Below, piece by piece: positions 17,394 through 25,942 of a stretch of DNA of 64,000 bases. The translations under genes and the position numbers were made by a program. The stretch comes from Acidocella aminolytica 101 = DSM 11237 (GTDB lineage Bacteria > Pseudomonadota > Alphaproteobacteria > Acetobacterales > Acetobacteraceae), in NCBI RefSeq assembly GCF_900129125.1, contig NZ_FQVJ01000004.1:62001-126000 (forward strand). Direction: 5' to 3'. The notes beneath the pieces were generated by a model, which saw nothing but the letters and a program-made list of their open reading frames with translations, ran no database searches and had not been told where the DNA came from. Within the stretch, counting starts at the first letter, position 1; every line of letters begins with the position of its first letter.

Positions 17394-17807
17394 TTGAAAA
17401 TCTCGGCATTCCGGCGGCTGGCGGCCGCCTACGGAGCAGATCTGACACGTTGGCCCGAAGCGCAACAGGCCGAAGCCCGGCGCTTGCTGGTAAGCTCAGC
17501 CGAGGCCCAGGCCCTGTTGCAGGCGGAAGCCGCACTGGACACCGCCTTGGCTAAACTGCTCCTCCCGCAGCCTGACGCAACGGATCTGGCACGGCTGCAA
17601 GCCGGCATTGCCACCCGCCTCGACGTCCCGAAACACCAGCCTTACCGACGACCCGCTTTGCCGCGTTGGAGCTGGCTCTGGGCTGGTGCCTCCGGCATGG
17701 TCGCCGCAGGGGTGGCGGTTGGGTTGTTAACCGCCACCCCGTCCGCCACAGCGGGCCTGCTCAGCGCATTGCAGCCCGCCGCCATACCGGTTTTTTCGGG
17801 ATCATAG
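17394..17807 (+). CDS. Probable membrane anti-sigma factor (CnrY-like position)
   Basis: A 137-residue protein with a soluble N-terminal part (FRRLAAAYGADLTRWPEAQQAEARRLL, typical of small proteins beside alphaproteobacterial ECF genes), a single transmembrane segment near residues 92-114 and a short periplasmic tail. The start is TTG at 17394 because GGAGGG lies seven bases upstream; another TTG at 17373 lacks a site. The topology and position between an ECF factor and a CnrX-like sensor suggest an anti-sigma function. There is no direct sequence proof. Confidence 0.65.
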   Translation: MKISAFRRLAAAYGADLTRWPEAQQAEARRLLVSSAEAQALLQAEAALDTALAKLLLPQPDATDLARLQAGIATRLDVPKHQPYRRPALPRWSWLWAGASGMVAAGVAVGLLTATPSATAGLLSALQPAAIPVFSGS

Positions 17808-17808
17808 A

Positions 17809-18267
17809 ATGAAAGCCCTTCCCTGGCGTCAAAGCGCCCTGTTTCTCTCCCTGGCGTTCAATCTGTTCTTGCTTGCGCTGATCAGCGCGCATGTGCTGCG
17901 AAATTGGCAGTTCGACACTGTCTTGAGCAGACAAACACCTTTGCAAAGGGTCCTTATTCAAGCCGAATCAGCTTTGTCTCCGGCTGACCGCAAAGCCTTC
18001 GACAAAGCGCTGCTGGCAGGTGAAGCGCAATTTGGCCCCGCAGCGGACAAAGTGGCTATCGCCCGGCATCATCTCGCCCAAACTCTGCTTGCCCAGCCTT
18101 ATAACCCCACCGCGACAGAAGCCGCGCTGGCAGGCTGGCAGACAAGCTGGGTGCAGTTCCAGACAGCCTTTACCCCACCGTTGCTCAACGCGTTCCAAGC
18201 TCTTTCACCGCAAGGCCGCCAAGCCTTGGTGCATGAGCGCCGCACGCGGCTGCACACTAGCCCCTGA
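17809..18267 (+). CDS. Periplasmic heavy-metal sensor-like protein (CnrX/CpxP type)
   Basis: A 152-residue protein with one N-terminal membrane segment (about residues 10-30) and a helical periplasmic domain (ALSPADRKAFDKALL, followed by several amphipathic helices). This is the layout of periplasmic metal sensors such as CnrX and NccX. The expected metal-binding His-rich region is sparse here (His86, His87), so the signal could be different. It follows the anti-sigma-like gene by one base, and the original terminator of the operon lies 21 bases after its stop. Confidence 0.7.
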   Translation: MKALPWRQSALFLSLAFNLFLLALISAHVLRNWQFDTVLSRQTPLQRVLIQAESALSPADRKAFDKALLAGEAQFGPAADKVAIARHHLAQTLLAQPYNPTATEAALAGWQTSWVQFQTAFTPPLLNAFQALSPQGRQALVHERRTRLHTSP

Positions 18268-18288
18268 CAATCGCCTCTCCGTCCCGCC

Positions 18289-18297
18289 AAGCCGGAA
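18289..18297 (+). terminator. Left half of a rho-independent terminator split by the IS607 element
   Basis: AAGCCGGAA here is a perfect reverse complement of TTCCGGCTT at 20243-20251, which is followed by more T residues. The two arms are now about 1.95 kb apart. Bringing them together gives a standard 9-bp hairpin with a T tail directly after the CnrX-like gene. Confidence 0.75.
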
Positions 18298-18350
18298 GGG
18301 CTGAAACAGTTTGCTTGAGATCTATTTGAACCTGCTTCATTTTCTCCAAA

Positions 18351-18985
18351 ATGGAGAGGTTAGTCAGTATAAGCGAAGCGGCTCAGACGCTGGGAGTGTC
18401 GATTACGACGCTTCGGCGATGGGAAGCCGAAGGCCGGTTGCTGGCGGAACATACGGCGGGCGGGCATCGCCGGTATGATCTGGCAAAGCTGCTGCCGGAG
18501 CGGTTTCGGGCGGTGCAGCAAGCAAGCCGCAAAACCATCGGCTATGCCCGCGTTTCCAGCCACGATCAAAAGGATGACTTGGAACGCCAGAAGCAGGTTC
18601 TTGAACTGTATTGTGCTCGGCAGGGCTGGACGTTCGAGGTCATCGCCGGCCTCGGGTCCGGGACGGGATGAACTCCCGCAAGAAGGGCCTCAAGCGGCGG
18701 CTGGACGCGATCATTGACGATCAGGTTGGCAGGCTGGTGATCGCCCATAAGGACCGGCTGTTGCGCTTCGGCGCGGAACTGGTGTTTGCCATCTGCGAGG
18801 CCAAGAACGTTGAAGTGGTGATCCTCAATCAGGGCGAGGATACGGCATTCGAGGAAAACCTTGCCAAGGACGTGCTGGAATTCATCACCGTGTTCTCCGC
18901 CCGGCTTTACGGCTCTTGGTCATACCGCAAGCAGAAACTGCTTGATGGTGTCCGCCGCGCCGTCGAAGAGTCAGCGCCATGCTGA
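18351..18985 (+). pseudogene. tnpA: IS607 family serine recombinase TnpA, frameshifted
   Basis: The first 103 or so codons give a MerR-like helix-turn-helix (SISEAAQTLGVSITTLRRWE) and the start of the resolvase domain (IGYARVSSHDQKDDLERQ, with the nucleophilic Ser). At 18659-18668 the five bases CGGGA occur twice in tandem. This shifts the frame and stops it after GLGSGTG. Removing one copy restores SGMNSRKKGL and reading continues in frame through HKDRLLRFGAEL and NQGEDTAFEENLAKD to the stop at 18985. The single lesion suggests a recent loss. Confidence 0.9.
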
Positions 18986-20190
18986 TTGCGCACCGCATCG
19001 CACTGGACCCGACCGACAAGCAGCCAACCTACTTCGCCCGTGCTTCCGGCGCGTGGAACTGGGCGCTGGCCGAATGGCAGCGTCAATATGCGGCACGCAA
19101 GGAGGATCCATCTTTGCCGCAGCCGTACGATGCCGGGCTGCGCCGGCAATTGAACAGCCGCAAGCGCGAACAGTTTCCTTGGATGTTCGATGTGACAAAA
19201 TGCGCCGCGCAGGAGGGCATCATCGACCTTGGCGGCGCGTTCCGGGCCTTTTTCGAGAAGCGGGGCCGCTATCCCAGGTCCAAAAAAAACCTGCCCGGCC
19301 AGCTTCTGCGCCGCCAATGAGGCGGGGACGTTCCGTGCCGATGGCAAGCGTATTGGGCTGCTGCCGGTGGTTGGCTGGGTGCGGATGCGCGAGGCCGTGC
19401 GGATCACCGGCAGGCTCAAGCGCGTCACGATTTCCCGCGAGGCCGACCGCTGGTTCGCCAGCGTCACGGTCGAGACGGACGATGTGCGGCCCGTGGCGCA
19501 GCCTTTGGCCGCTATCGGCGTCGATCTTGGCATCACCACCCTGGCCACGCTGAGCAACGGAGCGTCTATCCCTGGCCCCAAGGCTCACAAGGCGCTGTTG
19601 AAGCGCCTGCGCCGCGCCAACAAGGCCATGCCCGCAAGGTGCTTGCCGCCCGCCGGGCCAAGCGTAAATTCGGCGAGAACGTCGCCAAAGCCCGACGCAG
19701 GCTCGCCCGGCTGCATGCCCGGATCGCCAATATCCGCCGAGACGGCACGCATAAGGCGACAACAATATTGGCAAAGACTTACCGGCGCATCGGCATCGAG
19801 GATTTGAATGTGCGCGTCATGGCCCGCAACCGGCGGCTGGCGCTCTCCATCATGGATGGCGGCTTGTTCGAGTTTCGTCGCCAGCTTGAATACAAGACGC
19901 GGTTTTATGGCGCGGCGGTGATCGTCGCGGACCGTTGGCTTCCATCGAGCAAGACTTGTTCCTGCTGCGGTTCGGTCAAGGCCGAACTAGCGCTGTCGCA
20001 GCGGACCTATCATTGCGACGCCTGCGGGCATGAGATCGACCGCGATCTCAACGCTGCCCGTAATCTCGAACGTTTGGCCGCAAGCTCTGCGGTGTCAGCC
20101 TGTGGAAAGGAACGCTCTGGCGCTGTGCGCAAGCCCCGCGTGAAACGAGCCTTGAAGAAGCAGGAACCGAACAGCAGCCTCGCCGCGTAG
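18979..20190 (+). pseudogene. tnpB: TnpB RNA-guided nuclease (IS607/IS200 accessory protein), two frameshifts
   Basis: Three frames together encode a TnpB of about 403 residues. The N-terminal part runs 18979-19281. An A8 run at 19282-19289 has one A too many for the next frame. The middle part carries the first RuvC aspartate (IGVDLGI). After 19630 one G is missing (ATGCCC where ATGGCC is expected), and reading moves to the third frame, which holds the RuvC Glu (GIEDLNV), the zinc finger (CSCCG ... CDACG) and the last Asp (DRDLNAARN). All catalytic residues are still encoded, but no intact protein can be made without recoding. Confidence 0.9.
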
Positions 20191-20242
20191 CTTTAATCAG
20201 CTATGGCAAGGTATGCATAGGTTTCGGAGAGCGGTTCAACTA

Positions 20243-20255
20243 TTCCGGCTTTTTT
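20243..20255 (+). terminator. Right half of the split terminator with T tail
   Basis: TTCCGGCTT followed by four T residues (six T in all at 20250-20255). It pairs with 18289-18297. Together they form the terminator of the ECF locus before insertion. Confidence 0.75.
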
Positions 20256-20369
20256 GCGCCTTAACACGGATACGAAACGTTACAATTCCATCTGTCGCAC
20301 GGCTCATGCCCGTCCGTAACAACAGCATCAACCAACGACGCGGAACGCTAAACACCAAGGAGACAGGAC

Positions 20370-20696
20370 ATGACCCACAAAACAATTCTCGCCGGATTCA
20401 CGACTTGCGCGCTTTTGCTGGCCGGGCTGAGCCCCGCCATGGCAGCCGGATGGTCCTATACCGGGCCGCACGGGGGAAGCGTGACCCGCTGGGGAGCCCC
20501 ACCGCCACCACATTATTACCATTACGGATATAGCAGCGGGGCCGTGGCCGCCGCTGGGGTTGTGGGGCTGGCGACTGGGCTGGCCATCGGAGCCACGACT
20601 CAACCGCCCCCTCCACCGCCTGTTATAGTGGCGCCACCACCGCCGCCACTCACGGTTTATGTTACCCCGGCGCCTGGGTATTATTACGCGCCGTGA
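20370..20696 (+). CDS. Small exported proline-rich protein
   Basis: A 108-residue protein with a clear signal peptide (about residues 1-26, cleavage near AMAA). The mature part has a YHYGYSS segment, a Gly/Ala-rich hydrophobic stretch (VAAAGVVGLATGLAIGA, about residues 53-71) and three proline runs with VYVTPAPGYYYAP at the end. Similar short YXWW/proline-rich exported proteins are common in Acetobacteraceae, with unknown function. AAGGAGA lies upstream of the ATG. It stands alone, between the IS607 element and the convergent LpxR gene. Confidence 0.75.
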   Translation: MTHKTILAGFTTCALLLAGLSPAMAAGWSYTGPHGGSVTRWGAPPPPHYYHYGYSSGAVAAAGVVGLATGLAIGATTQPPPPPPVIVAPPPPPLTVYVTPAPGYYYAP

Positions 20697-20699
20697 CGC

Positions 20700-21698
20700 T
20701 TAAAACCGGAAGGAAAGCGCCACCGACCCATATTGGAAAGCTGGCGAAGAATTATGAAATTCCGGCGTCTCGAAGGTTTCAACCGCCGAGAGCCTCACGC
20801 CATGGAAGATCATTGCCGCGCCAACCTCCAGATCGCCTTGTAACGGTGTCAGCGGCACGGAGCGGCTGGATTGGAAGCTATTGCCCTGAATAAACAGGTT
20901 ATGCGCCACCAGCCGCCCCAGCACGCCGCCAAACACATACCAGACGAAGGGCCGGGTGGGCGTGTAGGCATCCGTGCCGGAGAGCTGCGGCTGAATCAGC
21001 GCCGGGCCGAAATCTGAATCCAGCCCTTGGCCAAATCTTATAATGCCGCCCGCCTGCGCATAAATCTCGGTATTGCCAACCTGCCCGGTCAACTGCGGCA
21101 ACACCTGCACGCCAACCCCGCCAATATCCCCCACATTCTCGCGCCAGATCCGCCCGCCGAAGAAATCCATCGTCGGCTCATTATGCAGCTGATAATGCCA
21201 GCCTTTGTTTGTGGTCTGACCAATAACCGCATGAAACCCGTTTTGCACGGACTGCGCGAGCGAGGCGGGCCCCACCACCCCAACCGCAACACCGGCGAGT
21301 GAGCGGGTCTGCGTGGTATCCTGAATCAAGCTGAACCGCAGGGAGAGCTGCCCGGCATAGGGGCGGTCATGCGGGTTGGGGTCATAAAGCTGGGTGTTTG
21401 TGGGGGTAAAGATCACCTGCTGAAGGTCGAACTCCATCCGCTGAAGCCCAGCCCCGAACAGGCTGTGGCCAAGCCCGGAGACAAAGCCTGGCACCGCCCC
21501 CGTGGGGCCGACATAGCCGAGCCGCTCGCCGGAAGTATAAAGTTCATCCGTGCCTGGGATTGAGGCGGCGTCATTTTCAAGTTGAAAGGTCAGAATGCTG
21601 TGCGGGTCTGCTGGCGGCACGGAGGCCATGACCGGCGTAGACACAAGCACAGCCGCTCCCAGAGCGGCGAGACAAGAGGCAGTCGCGGCTTTTTTCAC
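20700..21698 (-). CDS. LpxR-like lipid A 3'-O-deacylase (DUF2219 family)
   Basis: A 332-residue outer-membrane beta-barrel protein. A GTG at 21698 gives a compact signal peptide (KKAATASCLAALGAAVLV, cleavage after VMA); an ATG at 21761 would add 21 non-signal residues, so GTG is preferred. Family landmarks are FQLENDA just after the signal (Asn/Asp of the active site region), DRPYAGQL in the middle, and GWHYQLHNEPTMDFFGG. It ends with a C-terminal aromatic residue (ALSFRF), as barrel proteins do. It may remove the 3'-acyloxyacyl chain from lipid A. Confidence 0.85.
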   Translation of the reverse strand: MKKAATASCLAALGAAVLVSTPVMASVPPADPHSILTFQLENDAASIPGTDELYTSGERLGYVGPTGAVPGFVSGLGHSLFGAGLQRMEFDLQQVIFTPTNTQLYDPNPHDRPYAGQLSLRFSLIQDTTQTRSLAGVAVGVVGPASLAQSVQNGFHAVIGQTTNKGWHYQLHNEPTMDFFGGRIWRENVGDIGGVGVQVLPQLTGQVGNTEIYAQAGGIIRFGQGLDSDFGPALIQPQLSGTDAYTPTRPFVWYVFGGVLGRLVAHNLFIQGNSFQSSRSVPLTPLQGDLEVGAAMIFHGVRLSAVETFETPEFHNSSPAFQYGSVALSFRF

Positions 21699-21784
21699 GT
21701 CGGCAATACCTTGTATTTCAGAACCTGAAGAACTTTGCTTTCCGCAAGATGTGGTGGCCATGACAAAAAAGCAAACTCATGGCC

Positions 21785-22453
21785 TTAACGTTCCTCATTC
21801 GTACTCAACGCTAGATCGATCAGCCGTTCCAGAACTTCACTCTCCTGCGCCCCGGCAATCGCGTATTCTCCATCAATGAGAAAACATGGCACGCCGTTAA
21901 TGCCGAGCCGGTGCGCGTGGAGATTTTCTGCGTGCACAAACTCCGTGCCCTCGCCTGAATCCAGAAAACTCCGCACTTCCTCCACTTCCATACCAACCTC
22001 GCTTGCCAGGGTTGTGAGTACAGCATGGCTACCAATATCCAGCCCCTCGACAAAATGCGCGGCGAAAATCCGCGGTACCAGCCTGTTGGCCAGCCCGGTC
22101 CGCGCGGCCTCACGCACCAGCCGGTGGGCTTCCACACTGTTGGGGGTGCGGCGGATGGCGGAGAAGTTGATCGCGATCCCCTCAGCTTCGCCCAGCTCGG
22201 CAATGGATGCATAAAGCCGCTTCGCCCTGTCCTCCGCGCCGAATTTACGGATCATGTAATCCGCCCGCGACATGCCGCCCTTGGGCATATCCGGGTTCAG
22301 CAGAAACGGGCGCCAATTCAACACCACGTCCAACTCACGCCGCCGCGCAAGCAGAAAGGAAAGCCGCTTCACCCCCAGATAACACCAGGGACAGACAAAA
22401 TCGAAAACAATCTCGATCAGGAGTCGCGACGGCAAAGGCGCCAGACTGTTCAT
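21785..22453 (-). CDS. DsbA-family (FrnE/polyketide oxidoreductase-like) thiol-disulfide protein
   Basis: A 222-residue thioredoxin-fold protein with a CPWC motif (Cys21-Cys24 in FDFVCPWCYLG) and the cis-proline region GVPCFLIDGEYAIAGAQ near the C-terminus, the pattern of the FrnE group rather than of periplasmic DsbA. No signal peptide is present, so it is probably cytoplasmic. FrnE proteins help with oxidative stress and disulfide isomerisation. It is a single gene. Confidence 0.87.
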   Translation of the reverse strand: MNSLAPLPSRLLIEIVFDFVCPWCYLGVKRLSFLLARRRELDVVLNWRPFLLNPDMPKGGMSRADYMIRKFGAEDRAKRLYASIAELGEAEGIAINFSAIRRTPNSVEAHRLVREAARTGLANRLVPRIFAAHFVEGLDIGSHAVLTTLASEVGMEVEEVRSFLDSGEGTEFVHAENLHAHRLGINGVPCFLIDGEYAIAGAQESEVLERLIDLALSTNEER

Positions 22454-22588
22454 TACTTTTGAATAGCGGATTTTCTACCCTGGCGCGAGAGGCCTTACCA
22501 ACTGGCGCAAGGCGGACATACCCGCGTTTCAATCCGAGGGCGGCGGCAAAATCTTGTTTGAAAGGGCATTTTCGCTTAATTCCGCGGC

Positions 22589-23152
22589 ATGACCGAGAAT
22601 AACGACGTCCCCCCCCAAGACAGCGCCCCGCAGGACGCTGCCCCGCAGGAAGAAAAGCTCCTGGAAGCACCGGATCAGCGTATCGCCACGCTGGAGCAGG
22701 AATTGCAGGAGATGCGCGATAAATGGCTGCGCGCCGAGGCCGAGATGGCCAATCTGCGCGCCCGCACTAAGCGCGAGGTTGATGATGCCCGCCTCTACGC
22801 AGTGCAGAAATTCGCCCGCGACGTGGTCGAGGCGGCGGAAAATCTGAAGCGCGGCATCGACAGCCTGCCCCAGAAGACCGAGGCCGAGCCTGAGCTGGTC
22901 TCCAAGCTGCGTGAAGGCTTCGAAGGCATTGAACGCTCCTTCATCGGGATTCTGGAGCGCAACGGCATCACCCGGAACGATCCGACTGGCGCGGCGTTCG
23001 ACGCCAACCAGCATCAGGCCATGGCCGAGCAGGAAAGCGCCGAACACCCGCCCGGCACCGTGATGCAGGCCTGGAGCCAGACCTGGCAGCTTAACGGGCG
23101 GCTCCTGCGCCCGGCGATGGTTGTTGTCTCCAAGGCACCCGCCCAGGGGTAA
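22589..23152 (+). CDS. grpE: Nucleotide exchange factor GrpE
   Basis: A 187-residue cochaperone that releases ADP from DnaK. The first 30 residues are acidic and glutamine/proline-rich, then a long coiled coil (about 30-85, EQELQEMRDKWLRAEAEMAN) and the C-terminal beta domain (GVIPRNDPTGAAFDANQHQA-like, ending QTWQLNGRLLRPAMVVVSK). dnaK is not in the window and no sigma-32 promoter could be recognised upstream. Confidence 0.95.
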   Translation: MTENNDVPPQDSAPQDAAPQEEKLLEAPDQRIATLEQELQEMRDKWLRAEAEMANLRARTKREVDDARLYAVQKFARDVVEAAENLKRGIDSLPQKTEAEPELVSKLREGFEGIERSFIGILERNGITRNDPTGAAFDANQHQAMAEQESAEHPPGTVMQAWSQTWQLNGRLLRPAMVVVSKAPAQG

Positions 23153-23180
23153 GATTTAAAACCACATGACGTTTCGGTAT

Positions 23181-23208
23181 GCGGCCTTTCCTCTGGGAAG
23201 GCCGCTTT
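23181..23208 (+). terminator. Hairpin after grpE, possible terminator
   Basis: GCGGCCTT at 23181-23188 pairs with AAGGCCGC at 23198-23205 (8-bp perfect stem, 9-base loop), followed by only three T residues. It lies between the convergent grpE and AsmA-like genes and could serve grpE. Confidence 0.55.
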
Positions 23209-23216
23209 GGTATCCG

Positions 23217-25925
23217 CTACTTGCCCTTCGGTTTCGGCGTGGCCTCGCCCAGCCCGAAAATATCCCGCAAAATCCCCGGTGTGAGCGCTGAAAGCGGATT
23301 CGCCTGCACTTGCGGGTCTTGCAGATTGCCCTGCACATGCGCTCGCACGGCAAACAACCCACCGCCTTTCTCCGCCGAGAATAAATGCCCGATCAAAGGT
23401 ATCTTCCCCGGCAGGGAGTTCAGCGCGTAGGCGGGGATGATGGTGGTATCCAGGTCGCAGATGCTGGTCTTGGTGTTGACCGTACCGCTGGCGGTAAAGC
23501 CGAGCGATTCCGAATAAGCATCCGCCCCATGCAGGCTGAACACGCCTCTCTGCAAGGTAAAGGGGATAACGGCATGGTCAATCAGCAAGCCAGGGCCGGA
23601 CAGTGCTTCCGCAACGCCGTATAAAGTGGCCGCCTGCAAAATCTTGGTAAAGCCCGGCGCCTGAACCAGCCGTGCCTGGCTAAGCTTCAGCGTGCCTTGG
23701 ATTAAGCCGCCACCAAAACTGGCCTCCAGATCCAGTTGCCCGCCGCGCATTCCATTATAAGCTCCGAGCACTCGCAAAAGCTTCCCAGCATCGTTGCCTT
23801 GCATGGACAAGCTGTGCCGCCCGCCGGAAAGCGGCGCCACCGTCACATTCATTTCATCCGCCGCTCCTTTGGCGTCGTGCAGGTCATACCCCTGCCCGGC
23901 GGCGGTGATTTGCACATTGTCCAGCGGCGGAGCTGGCGATTTGCTAACATATACCTTTCCGAAGTCCAGCGTCGCACGCCAGGGTGATTCAATGGCTGCC
24001 GGTTGCGGGCTGGCTCCCTGTTTGCCCGCATGGCTGGTCATGCCATTCTGGCGCAAATCAAGCACGGCGCCGGTGGCACGCAGCAGCCAGGGCGCGCCGG
24101 GTGTGGCGGGGGCGCTAAGCGTACCGCTGGCCTGGGTCCGGCCAATCTGCGCTTTATCAAGCGTGAACACACCGCCTTGGCTATGGCCCCGTATCGCCAA
24201 TGCCGGCCCCTGCATGGAGAAATCCTGTATCCCATCCAACGCGCCATCGCGCAGGGCAAACTTGGCGGAAAGCGCCCCGGTGCTGCCTGGCTGTTTTTCC
24301 CACCCCAGTAGCGGTAAGGCCAGCCCGGCAGGGGTTAGGTCAACCGTCAGCGCGGCCTGTTGTGTGCCACCGGGCGGCCCGTTCAACGTAAATTCGAATG
24401 GCGCCGTGCCTTGAGCGGCGGAGCTGACATCGTTCGGCGTATCCAACCCGAAAGCGCGCCAAAGCCGAGGGCCCGCGACACCTTTCATCGTGAAATTTTC
24501 ATTCCCCCGCGCGGCGGTGAGGTCCTGCTGCACGGTCAGGCTAGCGGGCTCGCCCGCAAACTGCGCCGTGGCGGTAGCACGCAAAGTCTCGCCATCCGTA
24601 TGCAGCGCCACCTGCCCATCATTGAGCCCAATGCCGGGGATCATCGTGGCCATTTGTACGCCACTCAACTCAGCTTTCACATTCAGCGTCACATCCGCCG
24701 CTGTCAGATCTTTCTTGAACGGAATATTGATAGTCAGCAGCCCCTGCGCCGCGCCGGTAGCGTTTTTAATCTCCGGGGGGGTATGGTCTAGCAGATTCAA
24801 CGGCGGCGCACCCAAAATGCCCAGCACATCCTGCACCCGTCCGGACAAATTCAGCGTCAGCGCGCCATTCTGGTCAGGCGCTGAGAGGCCTGTAATCTTC
24901 ATTGTACCATGATCCAGCTTGACCCCTGCGGTCTCACCGGTCGTGGCGGTAATCACCGCCGTATCCATGTCCGGCATCACGAAGCTACCATTTAGCTGCC
25001 GCAGAGGCGGCGCGCCCTTCAGCCAGCTCAACGTCAGATCATCAGCGTTGAACGCGCCGTAGACGTTATCAATCCTGAAATGCGAGAGATCGCCATTGGC
25101 CGCCATATCAAACACGAAATGCGCGTCATGCGCAGTGCCCGCAGTGATGTTCTGTGTCACCCATGCCCGCGTATCCGGCGACAGCCCGGGCGGCCAGAGC
25201 GCCGCCAAGTCCTGAGCCTGCACCTTATCCAGCCGCGCATCCAGGCTACCATGCCAGAGCTTGTCCCGATGGGCGTGGAAGCTGAAGGTCAGGCGAGGTG
25301 AGCTTCGCCCCTGCTGGGCGAATTGCGCCATGCCATCAGTCACATTCACCCCGCCGCCGCGCGCCGTGCGCAGCACGAACGACCCGTCGCGCAGCGTCAC
25401 GTGATAGGCACCATGGCCAATATATCCTGCGCCAACCGTCACATAAACCGCACCGCGTGCGAAGCTGAAGCCCGGTCCTGGCCAAAGATCAGCGTACCAA
25501 GAAACTGGTACATCCCCCGCCGGAAAGGTCGCCCCAGCGCCACGCATCAAAATCGGCTCCCGCCCGCCGAACAAATCGGCCGTGGGCAGGCTCAGATCCG
25601 CTGAGGGAATATGCGCCAGCACGCCGCCGGAATCCGTTTGCACCGCGATATCCGCCAGCCGCAGCACAAACGGCACTGCCCCGCCTTCATGGTATCCTGC
25701 CCAGGCCAGCTCCGCTTTGGCCACATGCACGTTAATGCCCTCGCCAGTCAGGCGGGTTGCCACCCGTGAGGCCAGATGCGGAATCTCCAGCGGCCCTTGA
25801 GACAGCCGGAAACCAAGCGCCCCAAACAACGCAAGCACCAGCAAAACCAGCAGCATCATAATGCGGCCGAGCTGATGCAGCGCATCTAAGATTATCCAGG
25901 TAGCTTGACCTCTGCGGAACTTCAT
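23217..25925 (-). CDS. AsmA-like/DUF3971 large envelope protein
   Basis: A 902-residue protein with one N-terminal membrane anchor (about residues 21-38) and a long, mostly beta-type periplasmic part, ending with an AsmA-like C-terminal segment (GVFSLHGADAYSESLGFTASGTVN) and FDIFGLGEATPKPKGK-like tail. This fits the YhdP/TamB/AsmA-like repeating beta-groove group that bridges phospholipids to the outer membrane. The start at 25925 is chosen because an upstream frame to 26219 would run through the divergent glnE gene and has no family similarity. It is divergent from glnE with only 17 bases between starts. Confidence 0.82.
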   Translation of the reverse strand: MKFRRGQATWIILDALHQLGRIMMLLVLLVLALFGALGFRLSQGPLEIPHLASRVATRLTGEGINVHVAKAELAWAGYHEGGAVPFVLRLADIAVQTDSGGVLAHIPSADLSLPTADLFGGREPILMRGAGATFPAGDVPVSWYADLWPGPGFSFARGAVYVTVGAGYIGHGAYHVTLRDGSFVLRTARGGGVNVTDGMAQFAQQGRSSPRLTFSFHAHRDKLWHGSLDARLDKVQAQDLAALWPPGLSPDTRAWVTQNITAGTAHDAHFVFDMAANGDLSHFRIDNVYGAFNADDLTLSWLKGAPPLRQLNGSFVMPDMDTAVITATTGETAGVKLDHGTMKITGLSAPDQNGALTLNLSGRVQDVLGILGAPPLNLLDHTPPEIKNATGAAQGLLTINIPFKKDLTAADVTLNVKAELSGVQMATMIPGIGLNDGQVALHTDGETLRATATAQFAGEPASLTVQQDLTAARGNENFTMKGVAGPRLWRAFGLDTPNDVSSAAQGTAPFEFTLNGPPGGTQQAALTVDLTPAGLALPLLGWEKQPGSTGALSAKFALRDGALDGIQDFSMQGPALAIRGHSQGGVFTLDKAQIGRTQASGTLSAPATPGAPWLLRATGAVLDLRQNGMTSHAGKQGASPQPAAIESPWRATLDFGKVYVSKSPAPPLDNVQITAAGQGYDLHDAKGAADEMNVTVAPLSGGRHSLSMQGNDAGKLLRVLGAYNGMRGGQLDLEASFGGGLIQGTLKLSQARLVQAPGFTKILQAATLYGVAEALSGPGLLIDHAVIPFTLQRGVFSLHGADAYSESLGFTASGTVNTKTSICDLDTTIIPAYALNSLPGKIPLIGHLFSAEKGGGLFAVRAHVQGNLQDPQVQANPLSALTPGILRDIFGLGEATPKPKGK

Positions 25926-25942
25926 CCTGTTGTGCTTGCCAG

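Larger units (their letters stand above)
18298..20242 (+). mobile_element. IS607-type insertion element with decayed tnpA and tnpB
   Basis: The element carries a serine recombinase gene followed by tnpB, overlapping by seven bases, the gene order of the IS607 family. Both are frameshifted. The outer limits given are the inner edges of the split terminator; true ends lie within them. A short inverted pair TTGAACC (18326-18332) and GGTTCAA (20233-20239) sits near the ends, but IS607 elements do not depend on terminal repeats, so this is weak. No target duplication is expected or seen. Confidence 0.85.
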
